A DNA stretch of 64,000 bases from Segatella hominis (lineage in GTDB: Bacteria > Bacteroidota > Bacteroidia > Bacteroidales > Bacteroidaceae), in assembly GCF_004535825.1 (NCBI RefSeq), contig NZ_SGVY01000007.1:58048-122047 (forward strand). Reading direction: 5' to 3'. Made by a program: the position numbers and the translations under genes. Every line of letters begins with the position of its first letter. Within the stretch, counting starts at the first letter, position 1. The notes beneath the pieces were generated by a model. That model was not told the DNA's origin. It saw only the letters and a program-made list of their open reading frames with translations, and did not search any database. This document shows, piece after piece, positions 8,085-16,016 of this stretch.

Positions 8085-8663
8085 ATGGCAAGAATGATAG
8101 ACGACAACATCAAGAGACAGCTGAGCAAGAGGATGGATTTCTTCTTGAAGTATTTTCCTGTGAGGGTTCGCAATGTGGGCGAGGACGCAGTGGCTGCACG
8201 CCAACTGACTTGGGCGTTCAAGGATGCAAGGGACAACGCTTTTGAGAAGGTGGCGCAAATGACCGCAGCACATCTTATCAAAGTTTGTGGTGAGAAGATA
8301 AAGGACATCGTGTTTGTATGTGTGCCAGCCAGCACCCAAGCCAAGAACGAGAGTCGATACATGGCTTTCTGTAATCGTGTGAGCGAGCTTTGCGGCATCA
8401 TCAACGGCTATTCGCACATATCCGTTTCAGGCGACCGCTTGGCAGTACACGAGCACCGCCATGACAAGGAAAAGAGCATCACTAAGACACAAGTGATTGA
8501 GTTTGATGAAGCCTACTTCAAAGGCAAGGACATCTATGTTTTTGATGATGTGGTAACGACCGGCGCAAGCTATGCCATTTTTGCCAATCAGTTGGAAATG
8601 TTTGGCGGAAACGTATTGGGAGGTCTTTTCTTGGGACGCACACACTATAAATATGCAAAGTGA
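8085..8663 (+). CDS. Phosphoribosyltransferase-like protein (ComF-type)
   Basis: A 192-residue cytosolic protein. VFDDVVTTGAS (near residues 152-162) is the PRPP-binding loop of type I phosphoribosyltransferases, preceded by a beta strand (KGKDIYVFD). FVCVPASTQAKNESRY forms the upstream strand-loop seen in ComF-like proteins. The zinc-binding N terminus of ComF is absent. The next gene encodes a SLOG-fold nucleotide-binding protein 1-2 bases away, suggesting joint work on a nucleotide or nucleobase. The substrate is unknown. Confidence 0.75.
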   Translation: MARMIDDNIKRQLSKRMDFFLKYFPVRVRNVGEDAVAARQLTWAFKDARDNAFEKVAQMTAAHLIKVCGEKIKDIVFVCVPASTQAKNESRYMAFCNRVSELCGIINGYSHISVSGDRLAVHEHRHDKEKSITKTQVIEFDEAYFKGKDIYVFDDVVTTGASYAIFANQLEMFGGNVLGGLFLGRTHYKYAK

Positions 8664-8664
8664 T

Positions 8665-9165
8665 ATGGATAAGACAAAGTACATCAAAGCCAATTCCGTG
8701 GCTTTTTCGGGACATCGCACGATAGCGGAAGACCGCAAGGACGAGATAAAGAAGAAATTGAGGGGCAAGATAAGGCTGCTCTATGCTATGGGCATCACCA
8801 ATTTCTATTGTGGCATGGCACTCGGTTTCGATATGTTGGCAGCCGAGGAGGTGATTTCATTGAAAGTGGAACTTCCCAATCTGAAACTTATTGCCGTCAT
8901 TCCCTATGACGGTCAGAACGAGAGGTGGAGCGCTAGGGAGCAAGACCGCTATTGGGATATTCTTGACAAGGCGGACGATGCTATCCTTTTGAGTAAGTAC
9001 TATTTCAATGGATGCTTGCTCAGACGAAATGATTATATGCTTTCTCATTCGTGCGGACTGATTGCTTTCTTCGACGGCAAGCCCAAGGGCGGCACGTTCT
9101 ACACTTGCCGAAAAGCCAAGTCGATGGGGATGGACATCATCAATCTGTACAAGTCACAAGTATAA
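8665..9165 (+). CDS. SLOG-superfamily protein (YspA/DUF1273-like)
   Basis: A 166-residue protein using the ATG at 8665; the ATG at 8653 would overlap the previous gene by 11 bases. It shows VAFSGHR near the start, a GITNFYCGMALGFDMLAAE segment and LIAVIPYDGQ. A DDAILLSKYY strand and CGLIAFFDGKPKGGTFYTCR follow. This is the Rossmann-like SLOG fold of DprA/YspA/YpsA relatives, which bind nucleotides or DNA and often act in mobile-element or stress settings. It is coupled to the phosphoribosyltransferase upstream and the 37-residue membrane peptide downstream. Confidence 0.8.
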   Translation: MDKTKYIKANSVAFSGHRTIAEDRKDEIKKKLRGKIRLLYAMGITNFYCGMALGFDMLAAEEVISLKVELPNLKLIAVIPYDGQNERWSAREQDRYWDILDKADDAILLSKYYFNGCLLRRNDYMLSHSCGLIAFFDGKPKGGTFYTCRKAKSMGMDIINLYKSQV

Positions 9166-9184
9166 CAAACGAAAACTATAGAGT

Positions 9185-9298
9185 ATGGACGACATCGTAT
9201 CTTTGTTCGTGGTATTCTTCGTGTTCAAGGCTTTAGGCGGAACGCTCAAAAGCCTTTTCCACGGAGACAAGCGAAATGATTTCAGAAGAGACAGATAA
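9185..9298 (+). CDS. 37-residue putative membrane peptide
   Basis: The frame reads MDDIVSLFVVFFVFKALGGT and then a basic tail ending RNDFRRDR. One short hydrophobic helix (residues 4-16) followed by many Arg/Lys suggests a membrane-associated micro-protein. It starts 19 bases after the SLOG gene and closes the small operon. A perfect hairpin follows at 9331-9363. Whether it is translated is uncertain. Confidence 0.5.
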   Translation: MDDIVSLFVVFFVFKALGGTLKSLFHGDKRNDFRRDR

Positions 9299-9330
9299 GG
9301 AATTGCCTTATCTGCCAAGTATTATGGGCA

Positions 9331-9363
9331 AGCCATACTGCAAGCATCAGTTGCAGTATGGCT
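9331..9363. terminator. Perfect 13-bp hairpin between convergent genes
   Basis: AGCCATACTGCAA (9331-9343) pairs exactly with TTGCAGTATGGCT (9351-9363) around a 7-base loop. It lies between the plus-strand SLOG operon and the 3' end of the minus-strand CHAT-like gene. There is no T-run, so it may act as an RNA-stabilising or bidirectional barrier element. Confidence 0.45.
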
Positions 9364-9373
9364 CACCATTTAT

Positions 9374-9952
9374 CTATATTGCACAAAAATCTAATTCGTT
9401 CAATAAGGATTTGTATGTTTTGCGAAACTTACTAATGGCAATATTTTTGATATTGCCTGGCTTGTTGCTTGTTATCAATTCATTCAGTAAAGCCGTGTCA
9501 GCTATGGCTGATTTCATTGCATCTACGCTCTTCTTATATCCGCATACCAATTTTGCGCCTGTAATAGACTTGAAGTGCTCAACTTCAGAGGTGTTGGCGA
9601 GTGTTTTACAGCAACTAAAGTGAACTATTTTATCACGGAAGAAATCCCCGGCTATATCTGCCAATTCTTGTAAATCAACATTTCCATTCTCTCCCTCTAA
9701 ACTTATAGAATGAAACCAACCATGACAAGCTATATAAACAATGTCTATTTTATTCCATTCACGTTTGTTCCTGTTGAAATACTCTATGTAGAGTTTCAAA
9801 TCCTCTTTTGTCAAAATGTGCCTATAAATAGCATCGCATTTATGATATTCTTTCAACATTCTAAGAATAGGCTCGCTATTCAAATCAAAGCGTTCAGGCT
9901 TTTTGTGGGTATTGAATTTCCATTCTCCCTCAAAACAAAGTATATTCTTCAT
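9374..9952 (-). CDS. CHAT/caspase-like cysteine protease domain protein (DUF6642-like)
   Basis: A 192-residue protein starting MKNILCFEGEWKF. The His motif IVYIACHGWFHS (about residues 71-82) and the Cys motif KIVHFSCCKTLAN (about 107-119) are spaced as the catalytic His-Cys dyad of the caspase/CHAT clan. The core is near minimal for a single domain. Such domains act as effector proteases in toxin or defence settings. It follows the degenerate serine recombinase gene by 11 bases and is probably co-transcribed. Protease activity is inferred from motifs only. Confidence 0.65.
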   Translation of the reverse strand: MKNILCFEGEWKFNTHKKPERFDLNSEPILRMLKEYHKCDAIYRHILTKEDLKLYIEYFNRNKREWNKIDIVYIACHGWFHSISLEGENGNVDLQELADIAGDFFRDKIVHFSCCKTLANTSEVEHFKSITGAKLVCGYKKSVDAMKSAIADTALLNELITSNKPGNIKNIAISKFRKTYKSLLNELDFCAI

Positions 9953-9963
9953 AAAATCACCTT

Positions 9964-10599
9964 TTATATTTCACTTTCATCCTTTGGCTTCCTCTTGCCG
10001 AGCGGCCCGCTGAACTTTCCACGGTTCAGCTTCACCCCATACTTGTTGAGTATGCGGAACACCGAGCTGCGACTCCTGAAGCCGCTGACCTTCCAGATGT
10101 CATCGATAGTGTAGTTGTTGTTATACATATTGACGATATTCCTCTCACGGTCGATGCCTTTCTTTGGAGTTGAACTCTTGGCAGGTTTAATACCCGACTT
10201 GATATATTCCACATGGGCAGTAGCCTTGCGCAAGGCAACGACCTCTTCTGACAACGAACCGAACATGAAAAGCACATCGGCTATTGATGTACTTGGGAAT
10301 AGCTCACCCTTGGAGTCGATCTTGTCTTGTATGGAAATGACCCTTATCACCTTCACCCTGCAAAACTCCAGGAACATCGCCAACTCCCGAATGCCACGTA
10401 GCGCATTGCTGAACTTCGAGATGACCAGTTCGTCACCTCGTTCCAGACAATCCATGAGTTGCTTCCATTCTGGGCGTGTCTTCTCTTGGCTTGCATTATC
10501 TTCTATGATACGGCAGCAGCCATACTTCTCCATCCAAGCCCGGTCAAAGGTGAATGTGTCATACTGCTCCGAGTTAAATATGTAACCTACTTTTGCCAT
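9964..10599 (-). CDS. Degenerate serine recombinase/resolvase-like DNA-binding protein
   Basis: A 211-residue protein starting at MAKVGYIFNSEQ (longer starts are possible). It aligns with the resolvase N-terminal domain: a catalytic-serine position is kept in FNSEQ, RIIEDNASQEKTRPEWKQL follows, then GDELVISKF. Family-critical arginines are altered: RVS is FNS, and DRLGRS reads SNALRG, keeping only one Arg. The C terminus has a resolvase-like HTH (YTIDDIWKVSGFRSRSSVFR). It may bind DNA without recombining it. A TATCTTTG box (10631-10638, minus) lies just upstream. Confidence 0.7.
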   Translation of the reverse strand: MAKVGYIFNSEQYDTFTFDRAWMEKYGCCRIIEDNASQEKTRPEWKQLMDCLERGDELVISKFSNALRGIRELAMFLEFCRVKVIRVISIQDKIDSKGELFPSTSIADVLFMFGSLSEEVVALRKATAHVEYIKSGIKPAKSSTPKKGIDRERNIVNMYNNNYTIDDIWKVSGFRSRSSVFRILNKYGVKLNRGKFSGPLGKRKPKDESEI

Positions 10600-10630
10600 A
10601 GCTATTATACACTGATTTGTAATTTGCCGA

Positions 10631-10638
10631 CAAAGATA
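10631..10638 (-). promoter_or_regulatory. -7 promoter box of the recombinase/CHAT operon
   Basis: TATCTTTG reads on the minus strand 32 bases before the ATG at 10599. Just upstream lie an ATACTTTGATG motif and other ATCATACT-type repeats (10645-10765) that could bind a regulator. Confidence 0.5.
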
Positions 10639-10654
10639 CTTATATTTCATCAAA

Positions 10655-10954
10655 GTATAATCATACTCTGATAATTATTATAGTTAATTAAAGATTGATG
10701 TACTGCACTTTCTTGGATATATTATCATTTCATATCATGCTATAAAGTATGAATTAGAATAAAATATAAAGTTTGATTTAGTTTGAATGAATACCAGATA
10801 AATAGTTGTAAATTCGCACCGCAAATTTCAAACAAAGTCCGAAATGGAAAGTATAAACATTATCATATCTGCGGCAAAAAGCCGATTGAGGGTGAAGTGC
10901 AAACAATCTTGCACTTCAAGTTTTCGCATATCATACTTTGAAGGTAGAAAGCAT
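10655..10954. other. AT-rich divergent intergenic region
   Basis: About 300 bases between the minus-strand recombinase operon and the plus-strand lipoprotein gene. It is strongly AT-rich with several copies of a CATACTTTRAT-like word (10645-10670 reversed, 10738-10756, 10931-10940). A reading frame open from 10844 covers its end, but the lipoprotein signal starts only at 10955. Confidence 0.4.
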
Positions 10955-11965
10955 ATGTCCATGTTGTCTGCCATCATACTTGCCATTCTTTTGCTGGCAT
11001 CCTGTTCAAAAAATGCCAGTGAATCATCTTTCCATGATGCAAGGGAGGCATTGGATGCGCAAAAGGTGTTCCTTTCAAGGATGAAATCAGACAAGGATTT
11101 GTCTATGGAACACCTTGCCGACAAAATATCCAAATGGCGTACTTTAGAAGACTCGGTTTCTGCTTGTCTGATGCGAGACACCATCAAAAAGGCACATTCG
11201 TTTCCTCTGGAAGAATTTTCCAATGTCCATGACTCCATCCGTGACGAGTTTATGCGCATAGCAACCGCCAAGCGAAGGACATTCAAGGATGTACTTCTGT
11301 TGAAGATGAACGCCACACCTTATAAAGGTAATAAGGAAACGGACGGCCTTTCCTTGGTGGCTTCAAAGTTTTTTGAGAGTATGGACACCATACCATTGTA
11401 TAAAGGTGACAATACAAGGATCTTGACCACCTATCATTTCTTCTTAGAGAAGGTGAAGAAGGAAGGCATAGCCAACCAATCACAGTTTCTTGCCTTCTTG
11501 AAAACGGAAGACAGACTGTTCAGAACATTTCTATCTCATCTATACGAGATGAGCGACGTGTCGGTTTCGTATATAACAAGTGGAACAGAAGATGTGTGCA
11601 AGATGATTGCTCAATCTTCAAGGAAAGGAAACTTACCGGCAAGGGATGCCGTGGCATATATGGCGGTTCGTACCAATCGAAGAATCATCGCCAATGCGCA
11701 GACTTGCGTTGCTGATATTAAGAGTGGAAAGGTTACTTCCGCCGAACAACGGACTGCCTATTTTTGGATGATACTGCAACCATTCCTGTCCATTGATGAC
11801 TTCGGAATGGCAATGCTTTCAGAGAGGCAGCGAAAAGATTTGGTACAACTCTCAATAGATGCCTTAGGCACAATAGCAAGTCTTAGCCGTTCCTTGCAGA
11901 TGGACAAGAATATGACAGGCGGATTACCAGATATGTTCATCAAGCTATACATTTCTTCATTATAA
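10955..11965 (+). CDS. Lipoprotein of unknown function
   Basis: The ATG at 10955 is chosen because it gives a proper type II signal peptide: MSMLSAIILAILLLASC, with lipobox LLASC and Cys at residue 17. The frame is open to 10844, but that would bury the signal. The mature 320-residue part is helical and rich in charged residues. It contains repeated SV/LSRSLQ-type helices and no catalytic motif. It opens a plus-strand series of element genes. Its function is unknown, and it is presumably anchored to a membrane facing the periplasm. Confidence 0.7.
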   Translation: MSMLSAIILAILLLASCSKNASESSFHDAREALDAQKVFLSRMKSDKDLSMEHLADKISKWRTLEDSVSACLMRDTIKKAHSFPLEEFSNVHDSIRDEFMRIATAKRRTFKDVLLLKMNATPYKGNKETDGLSLVASKFFESMDTIPLYKGDNTRILTTYHFFLEKVKKEGIANQSQFLAFLKTEDRLFRTFLSHLYEMSDVSVSYITSGTEDVCKMIAQSSRKGNLPARDAVAYMAVRTNRRIIANAQTCVADIKSGKVTSAEQRTAYFWMILQPFLSIDDFGMAMLSERQRKDLVQLSIDALGTIASLSRSLQMDKNMTGGLPDMFIKLYISSL

Positions 11966-11976
11966 ACACAATAGTT

Positions 11977-12423
11977 ATGCTGCATAAATTTCTCAACGAC
12001 TTTCTGGCACTTGCACCATTGCAGTTGCCAGAGCTTATCAATCAGGAGCGCATGGAACAGCCAGTCTATGAAGACGGCTATGTCCTGCTTGACTTCAAGT
12101 TGGAAAAGCCTTGTCCTCTCGAAGAGGTGATGAACCTGTTCGAAGACCAGATGGAACTGGTCATCCTTTACCACAAGGTGACTTCCGTACATACAGAGTT
12201 CGGACAGTTCTGTTGTGCCTTCTCCAACCCTAATTTCGGGCGGATGTACAAGATGAATGCCAGTACGGATGCCAATGGAAATGTCCACTCCGTCATGGTG
12301 ACAATCTATGAGTCCTTGGAGTTCATGTACGGTGACTTGTGCCACGACATGGAACTGCAAGCGAGGACAGGCTTCTTCAAGTACAAGCGTGACAAGGCGG
12401 ACATGCTGATGTGTTTCATGTGA
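11977..12423 (+). CDS. Unknown element protein (148 aa)
   Basis: Starts MLHKFLNDFLALAPLQLPEL 11 bases after the lipoprotein stop. It is a soluble, mildly acidic alpha/beta protein with no signal peptide, membrane helix or known motif. It ends 15 bases before the next gene, so it is part of the same operon. Function unknown. Confidence 0.65.
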   Translation: MLHKFLNDFLALAPLQLPELINQERMEQPVYEDGYVLLDFKLEKPCPLEEVMNLFEDQMELVILYHKVTSVHTEFGQFCCAFSNPNFGRMYKMNASTDANGNVHSVMVTIYESLEFMYGDLCHDMELQARTGFFKYKRDKADMLMCFM

Positions 12424-12438
12424 CATTACGTTCCATTT

Positions 12439-12798
12439 ATGAGCGACATGCAGCTTCAGAACATCGTGGACATCATCCACAAATGCCACACATGGATAGA
12501 CGTTGGCAGTTCGTTCCATTGGAAAGACACCGCAGTTTCACAGCATGGCATGGTACAGACCGTCTGCTGTCGGTGTATTACCCTTCGGGTCTGTCATTCC
12601 AACAATGATTATGTCCGTGGGCAGGAGTGGCATATTCCTCTGCTTGACATTGACCGAAGTGCCAAGATTCTTATGAGAAAGGATGCTGGTTTCAAGAAAC
12701 GCCTTGCTTCAAATGCTTTGACAATGGCGGATGTCGAGCGACTTTTCATGGAAGTCACCTATGGAATTATTGAGTTGGAGCTATTCGAAGGTTATTGA
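12439..12798 (+). CDS. Unknown element protein (119 aa)
   Basis: Starts MSDMQLQNIVDIIHKCHTWI. The composition is that of a small soluble protein with several Cys and His (HKCH, VCCRCITLRVCH), which might bind a metal. No family is recognised. It lies between two other unknown genes in a plus-strand run. Confidence 0.6.
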   Translation: MSDMQLQNIVDIIHKCHTWIDVGSSFHWKDTAVSQHGMVQTVCCRCITLRVCHSNNDYVRGQEWHIPLLDIDRSAKILMRKDAGFKKRLASNALTMADVERLFMEVTYGIIELELFEGY

Positions 12799-12822
12799 CC
12801 GTTTTACATTACAATTTGATCT

Positions 12823-13317
12823 ATGATATTCAAGATTATCTTTCTTTTCTTCCCTATGTTTCTTTTCTTGGCATCAACGATGTGCTACAGAAAGAACAAT
12901 CGGATGATGCAGAGATTTTATCTCCGCATGGTGTTTTCGCATAATTTTCGAAAACTGTACACATTGCTGTTGCTGATGGCAATATTGGTGTTCAGTTTCG
13001 TGGCATATCAAGTACAGCCCAACGAGATTGGTGCTCATGTAATGGCACTGTTGGCATTGTTGCTGTTCAAGTTCTCCTATGCAGACAATCTGCTGCATAG
13101 GTTGCATGACAACAGGAAATCATGTGCTATCGCTTTTACAGCCTCATTGGTGTTCATGTTCACTCCCCATTTGTACACATTGGGGATGATGGTAGGCTTG
13201 CTCTTGGTGGCATCCATCTACTATCCGTCCTCAAAGGTCATCTTCAAGGCACAATGTCCTGACAGTGGCAGACACTTGGCGCAATGTCCTGAGGACATCG
13301 TAAACTTCTACTTTTAG
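12823..13317 (+). CDS. Multi-pass membrane protein (164 aa)
   Basis: At least four hydrophobic helices are visible: IIFLFFPMFLFLAS, LLLLMAILVFSFVAYQV, VMALLALLLFKFSY and YTLGMMVGLLLVASIYY. The loop between the first two is strongly basic. It would sit in the inner membrane. It has no recognised family and is the last gene before a palindromic hairpin at 13326-13358. Confidence 0.65.
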   Translation: MIFKIIFLFFPMFLFLASTMCYRKNNRMMQRFYLRMVFSHNFRKLYTLLLLMAILVFSFVAYQVQPNEIGAHVMALLALLLFKFSYADNLLHRLHDNRKSCAIAFTASLVFMFTPHLYTLGMMVGLLLVASIYYPSSKVIFKAQCPDSGRHLAQCPEDIVNFYF

Positions 13318-13325
13318 TCCATTCT

Positions 13326-13358
13326 TGGAATATGCCACTTGGTACTTGGCACATTCCA
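13326..13358 (+). terminator. 12-bp palindromic hairpin after the membrane-protein gene
   Basis: TGGAATATGCCA (13326-13337) pairs with TGGCACATTCCA (13347-13358) with one G-U. It lies 8 bases after the stop at 13317. No T-tract follows, so terminator function is uncertain. Confidence 0.4.
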
Positions 13359-13414
13359 CAACACTCAGTCTAAAATGAGAATCATTATTTCACAACATCA
13401 ACAAGACATTTTCA

Positions 13415-14275
13415 ATGAAACATATACCAAAGGAAAATATAAAGGTAAGTCTCTCTGTCGGCTTTCTGGCATCTCTCCAGGACCGACATAACGAGCGGTA
13501 TTCCAAACACGAAGCGTTCTGCTATCTGCTGGACAAGGCTTGTGAACACTATATGCCGAAAGCCGTAAGCAAGGAAGTGGCAGACGAATTGAAAGATTTT
13601 CAGTTTGTTACAACCAAAACTCAACTTGCGGAGGACTGGCATTGGCATCGTGCCACCGTGCGTCAGTTCCTCGAAAAATTAACGGAACATGGGCTGATAC
13701 TCTGCAAGGAGTTTGAAACGAAATACACCATCATCACGATGATTGGCATGAAGGACGGTAACGTTCCGACAATGCGAAATAGCATATTGGAACCAATCAT
13801 CCGTTTCACAATGGACAGTTGGTTCAATGGCACTTCCACCACAGAAGAGACTGCCGTTGTCTGTGGTCAGATTGTAAAGGGTGCAGTAGCATTATCGCAA
13901 GAAAACAACTCTGCTTCTACATCATCTGACAACCAACTTTCATCTGATGATATTGCCACTTGCATGATTGGCAGACTTGTGGATTGTATGCCTCTTGTAG
14001 ATGAGGAAGAACATAACAGACTTCAGCTGCGTAACGCAATCTTCAAGTTCTTCACTCGTGTTCTCAATCGAGACTGGCTCCAGTTGCTCCTTCTGATAAA
14101 GGAACTGCCCGACATCGCCAGTCATGGAAAGTCTGCTTCCGTCAAATTGAACACAGCTGAAGACATGAGCCTTTTCCAATCCCTGTGTTCCGCTTATAAG
14201 GCTTGCTGTCCTAACTCAACAGTTGAGACAGCTGCCAAGCCAGTTGTAACCGCCAAGGCGGACAACCATAAGTAG
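13415..14275 (+). CDS. Winged-helix-like protein upstream of the relaxase
   Basis: A 286-residue soluble protein. Residues 65-105 (FVTTKTQLAEDWHWHRATVR and QFLEKLTEHGLILCKEFETK) read as a helix-turn-helix plus wing, as in GntR/MarR-type or replication-initiator-like DNA-binding domains. The remainder is helical with a Ser-rich linker. Its place just before the candidate oriT and MobV relaxase suggests an auxiliary DNA-processing or regulatory protein. It is not identified by family. Confidence 0.6.
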   Translation: MKHIPKENIKVSLSVGFLASLQDRHNERYSKHEAFCYLLDKACEHYMPKAVSKEVADELKDFQFVTTKTQLAEDWHWHRATVRQFLEKLTEHGLILCKEFETKYTIITMIGMKDGNVPTMRNSILEPIIRFTMDSWFNGTSTTEETAVVCGQIVKGAVALSQENNSASTSSDNQLSSDDIATCMIGRLVDCMPLVDEEEHNRLQLRNAIFKFFTRVLNRDWLQLLLLIKELPDIASHGKSASVKLNTAEDMSLFQSLCSAYKACCPNSTVETAAKPVVTAKADNHK

Positions 14276-14410
14276 AGTTCATTCTGTTCCATTATAGCTG
14301 CCTTACGGACATTCTCCTTTTAAGACCTCACGGTTCGGTACTGGCATACCGCACTCGTCGTGGCTTGCCTTTTTTAGCGCATCGGGCTTGCCCGCTGTTC
14401 ACGAATTTAG

Positions 14411-14436
14411 GGAGTGTGGTAACTCATTACCCCTAC
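14411..14436 (+). other. Candidate origin of transfer (oriT) for the MobV relaxase
   Basis: GGAGTGTGGTAACTCATTAC (14411-14430) lies 91 bases before the relaxase ATG. It contains AGTGTG followed by GTAA, close to the nick-site core TAGTGTG/TTA of the pMV158 family. The inverted repeat GGTAA/TTACC (14418-14422, 14427-14431) overlaps it. MobV relaxases usually have their oriT immediately upstream. The nick position is inference. Confidence 0.45.
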
Positions 14437-14520
14437 GACCTATCAGTCTTCGGGAGAGTGTCCGCCAAGACAGCAAGCTGGGACACTGTTTTTACTGACA
14501 CATATAAGCATATCAGAGAT

Positions 14521-15987
14521 ATGGAAAGAATAGCAAAGCAGGTTTTGAACGTCAGGGGACGTAAGGGATGCGCCGCCGCTCTCAGCCGTGAATACCAACG
14601 CAACTGGAGCGACAGGGCATGGCAGGTGGCTATTGCAAAAGGCAACTATGACCTCGGTAGACAGCATCTGAACTTCCAGATTTCCAAGGGAGGAAAGATA
14701 GCACCTATCGACAAGAGTAAGTCTATTCCACAGTTGATGGCTGAGAACTTGGCAGCTCGTGGCATCAAAGACAAGAATGAGGGGTTGGCAGAGCCACGCT
14801 TCAGAACTGTAGCGGATTTCATTTTTAGCGGTTCACAGTGGAAGATGCGAGAACTTGCCTTCGGTGAACAAAAGGTTGTATTCAAGCCTGGTGACAACAA
14901 GGAAAATTATGCAGTCAAGCGTATGCCTGAGATTGAGCAATGGGCGACGGACATTTATAATTTTGTCGCAGGAAAGTATGGTGAGGAGAATATCGTTGCC
15001 TTCTATGTACACTTGGACGAGACTTCACCACACATCCATTGCGTTCTTCTGCCAATCAAGGACGGCAAGTTTGCCTTCAAAGAAATCTTCGCAGGTGCCA
15101 ACAATCGGGAATATAGTCAACGTACATCGAAACTTCATGACGAGTTGGCGATGGTCAATGAACCTTGGGGACTGGTGCGTGGAACGAGCCAAACGGAGAC
15201 TCGGCAACGACACAGACCTACGGAGGAATACCGCAAGCACCTGTCCGAGGAATGTTCTTCAAAGGAAGAGGAACTGGACAACCTTAACAAGGCTGTAAGT
15301 GATCTTCGGGTGGAAATAGCACTGGCAGAACGTCGTGTGAAAGGTCTCTCTTCTATGGTAGAACATCTGGAAGAAGAGAAACATCAGAAGATGTTGGAGA
15401 TAGACAAGTTGAAGGTGCAGATTGCTAACAAGGAAGGTGACAGTTCCATCTTGTCGCAGAAGTTGGAAAAATTGCAAAATGAGTTGGATTCCGTTGATGA
15501 GAAACTGGCTGACAAGAAAGACAAGCTCGCTGTAGCTGACCAGCAGTTGGATGAGTTGAACAAGGACATGGAGTTTGTCAAGGAACGGACAGAGACGCTT
15601 CGACAGGATGCCATGCAGTTCTCTCGTGAGGCTCAGACTGGTGCTGGCACACTTATCAAGACTGCTATGTTGGAAAGCATGGTCACTGACTACCGTTCCA
15701 AGATGGCATCGTTGCCACCTGAAATCAAAGTCGCATTTGACGGTTCGCCATTGGAAACCATAGCCGAGCACACTGCCGAAGTTCTTCATTGTGCCACATT
15801 GTTGTATCTTGGCTACATCGACCAAGCTACAACTTTTGCCGAAGGGCAAGGTGGCGGAGGCGGTGGCAGCAATGACATGAAATGGGGACGCAACGATGAC
15901 GAGGATGACAGGCGTTGGGCGCACCGTTGCCTTGCGATGGCAAACAGGATGATGCGATCGAAAGGCAGCAAGAGTAGAAAGCGTTAA
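14521..15987 (+). CDS. MobV-family relaxase (Pre/Mob)
   Basis: A 488-residue relaxase that would nick oriT and pilot single-stranded DNA during mobilization. The start MERIAKQVLN is chosen because the frame open from 14365 would swallow the candidate oriT. Motif I is near NYDLGRQHLNFQI. The metal-binding motif III is HLDETSPHIHCVLL, with the HxDExxPHxH pattern. A long coiled coil (about residues 250-370) follows, then a C-terminal tail with a Gly-rich GGGGGSND stretch. Length and order fit MobV proteins. The downstream OmpA-like gene starts 29 bases later. Confidence 0.85.
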   Translation: MERIAKQVLNVRGRKGCAAALSREYQRNWSDRAWQVAIAKGNYDLGRQHLNFQISKGGKIAPIDKSKSIPQLMAENLAARGIKDKNEGLAEPRFRTVADFIFSGSQWKMRELAFGEQKVVFKPGDNKENYAVKRMPEIEQWATDIYNFVAGKYGEENIVAFYVHLDETSPHIHCVLLPIKDGKFAFKEIFAGANNREYSQRTSKLHDELAMVNEPWGLVRGTSQTETRQRHRPTEEYRKHLSEECSSKEEELDNLNKAVSDLRVEIALAERRVKGLSSMVEHLEEEKHQKMLEIDKLKVQIANKEGDSSILSQKLEKLQNELDSVDEKLADKKDKLAVADQQLDELNKDMEFVKERTETLRQDAMQFSREAQTGAGTLIKTAMLESMVTDYRSKMASLPPEIKVAFDGSPLETIAEHTAEVLHCATLLYLGYIDQATTFAEGQGGGGGGSNDMKWGRNDDEDDRRWAHRCLAMANRMMRSKGSKSRKR

Positions 15988-16016
15988 TAGAAAAAATAAT
16001 CGACAAATTGAAATCT

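Noticed and set aside
14365-14520. Extension of the relaxase to an upstream ATG
   Set aside because: The extra 52 codons overlap the candidate oriT hairpin and do not resemble MobV N termini, whereas the ATG at 14521 gives a normal start.
15259-15924. A 221-codon minus-strand frame opposite the relaxase
   Set aside because: It mirrors the coiled-coil codons of the MobV relaxase and has no motif of its own.
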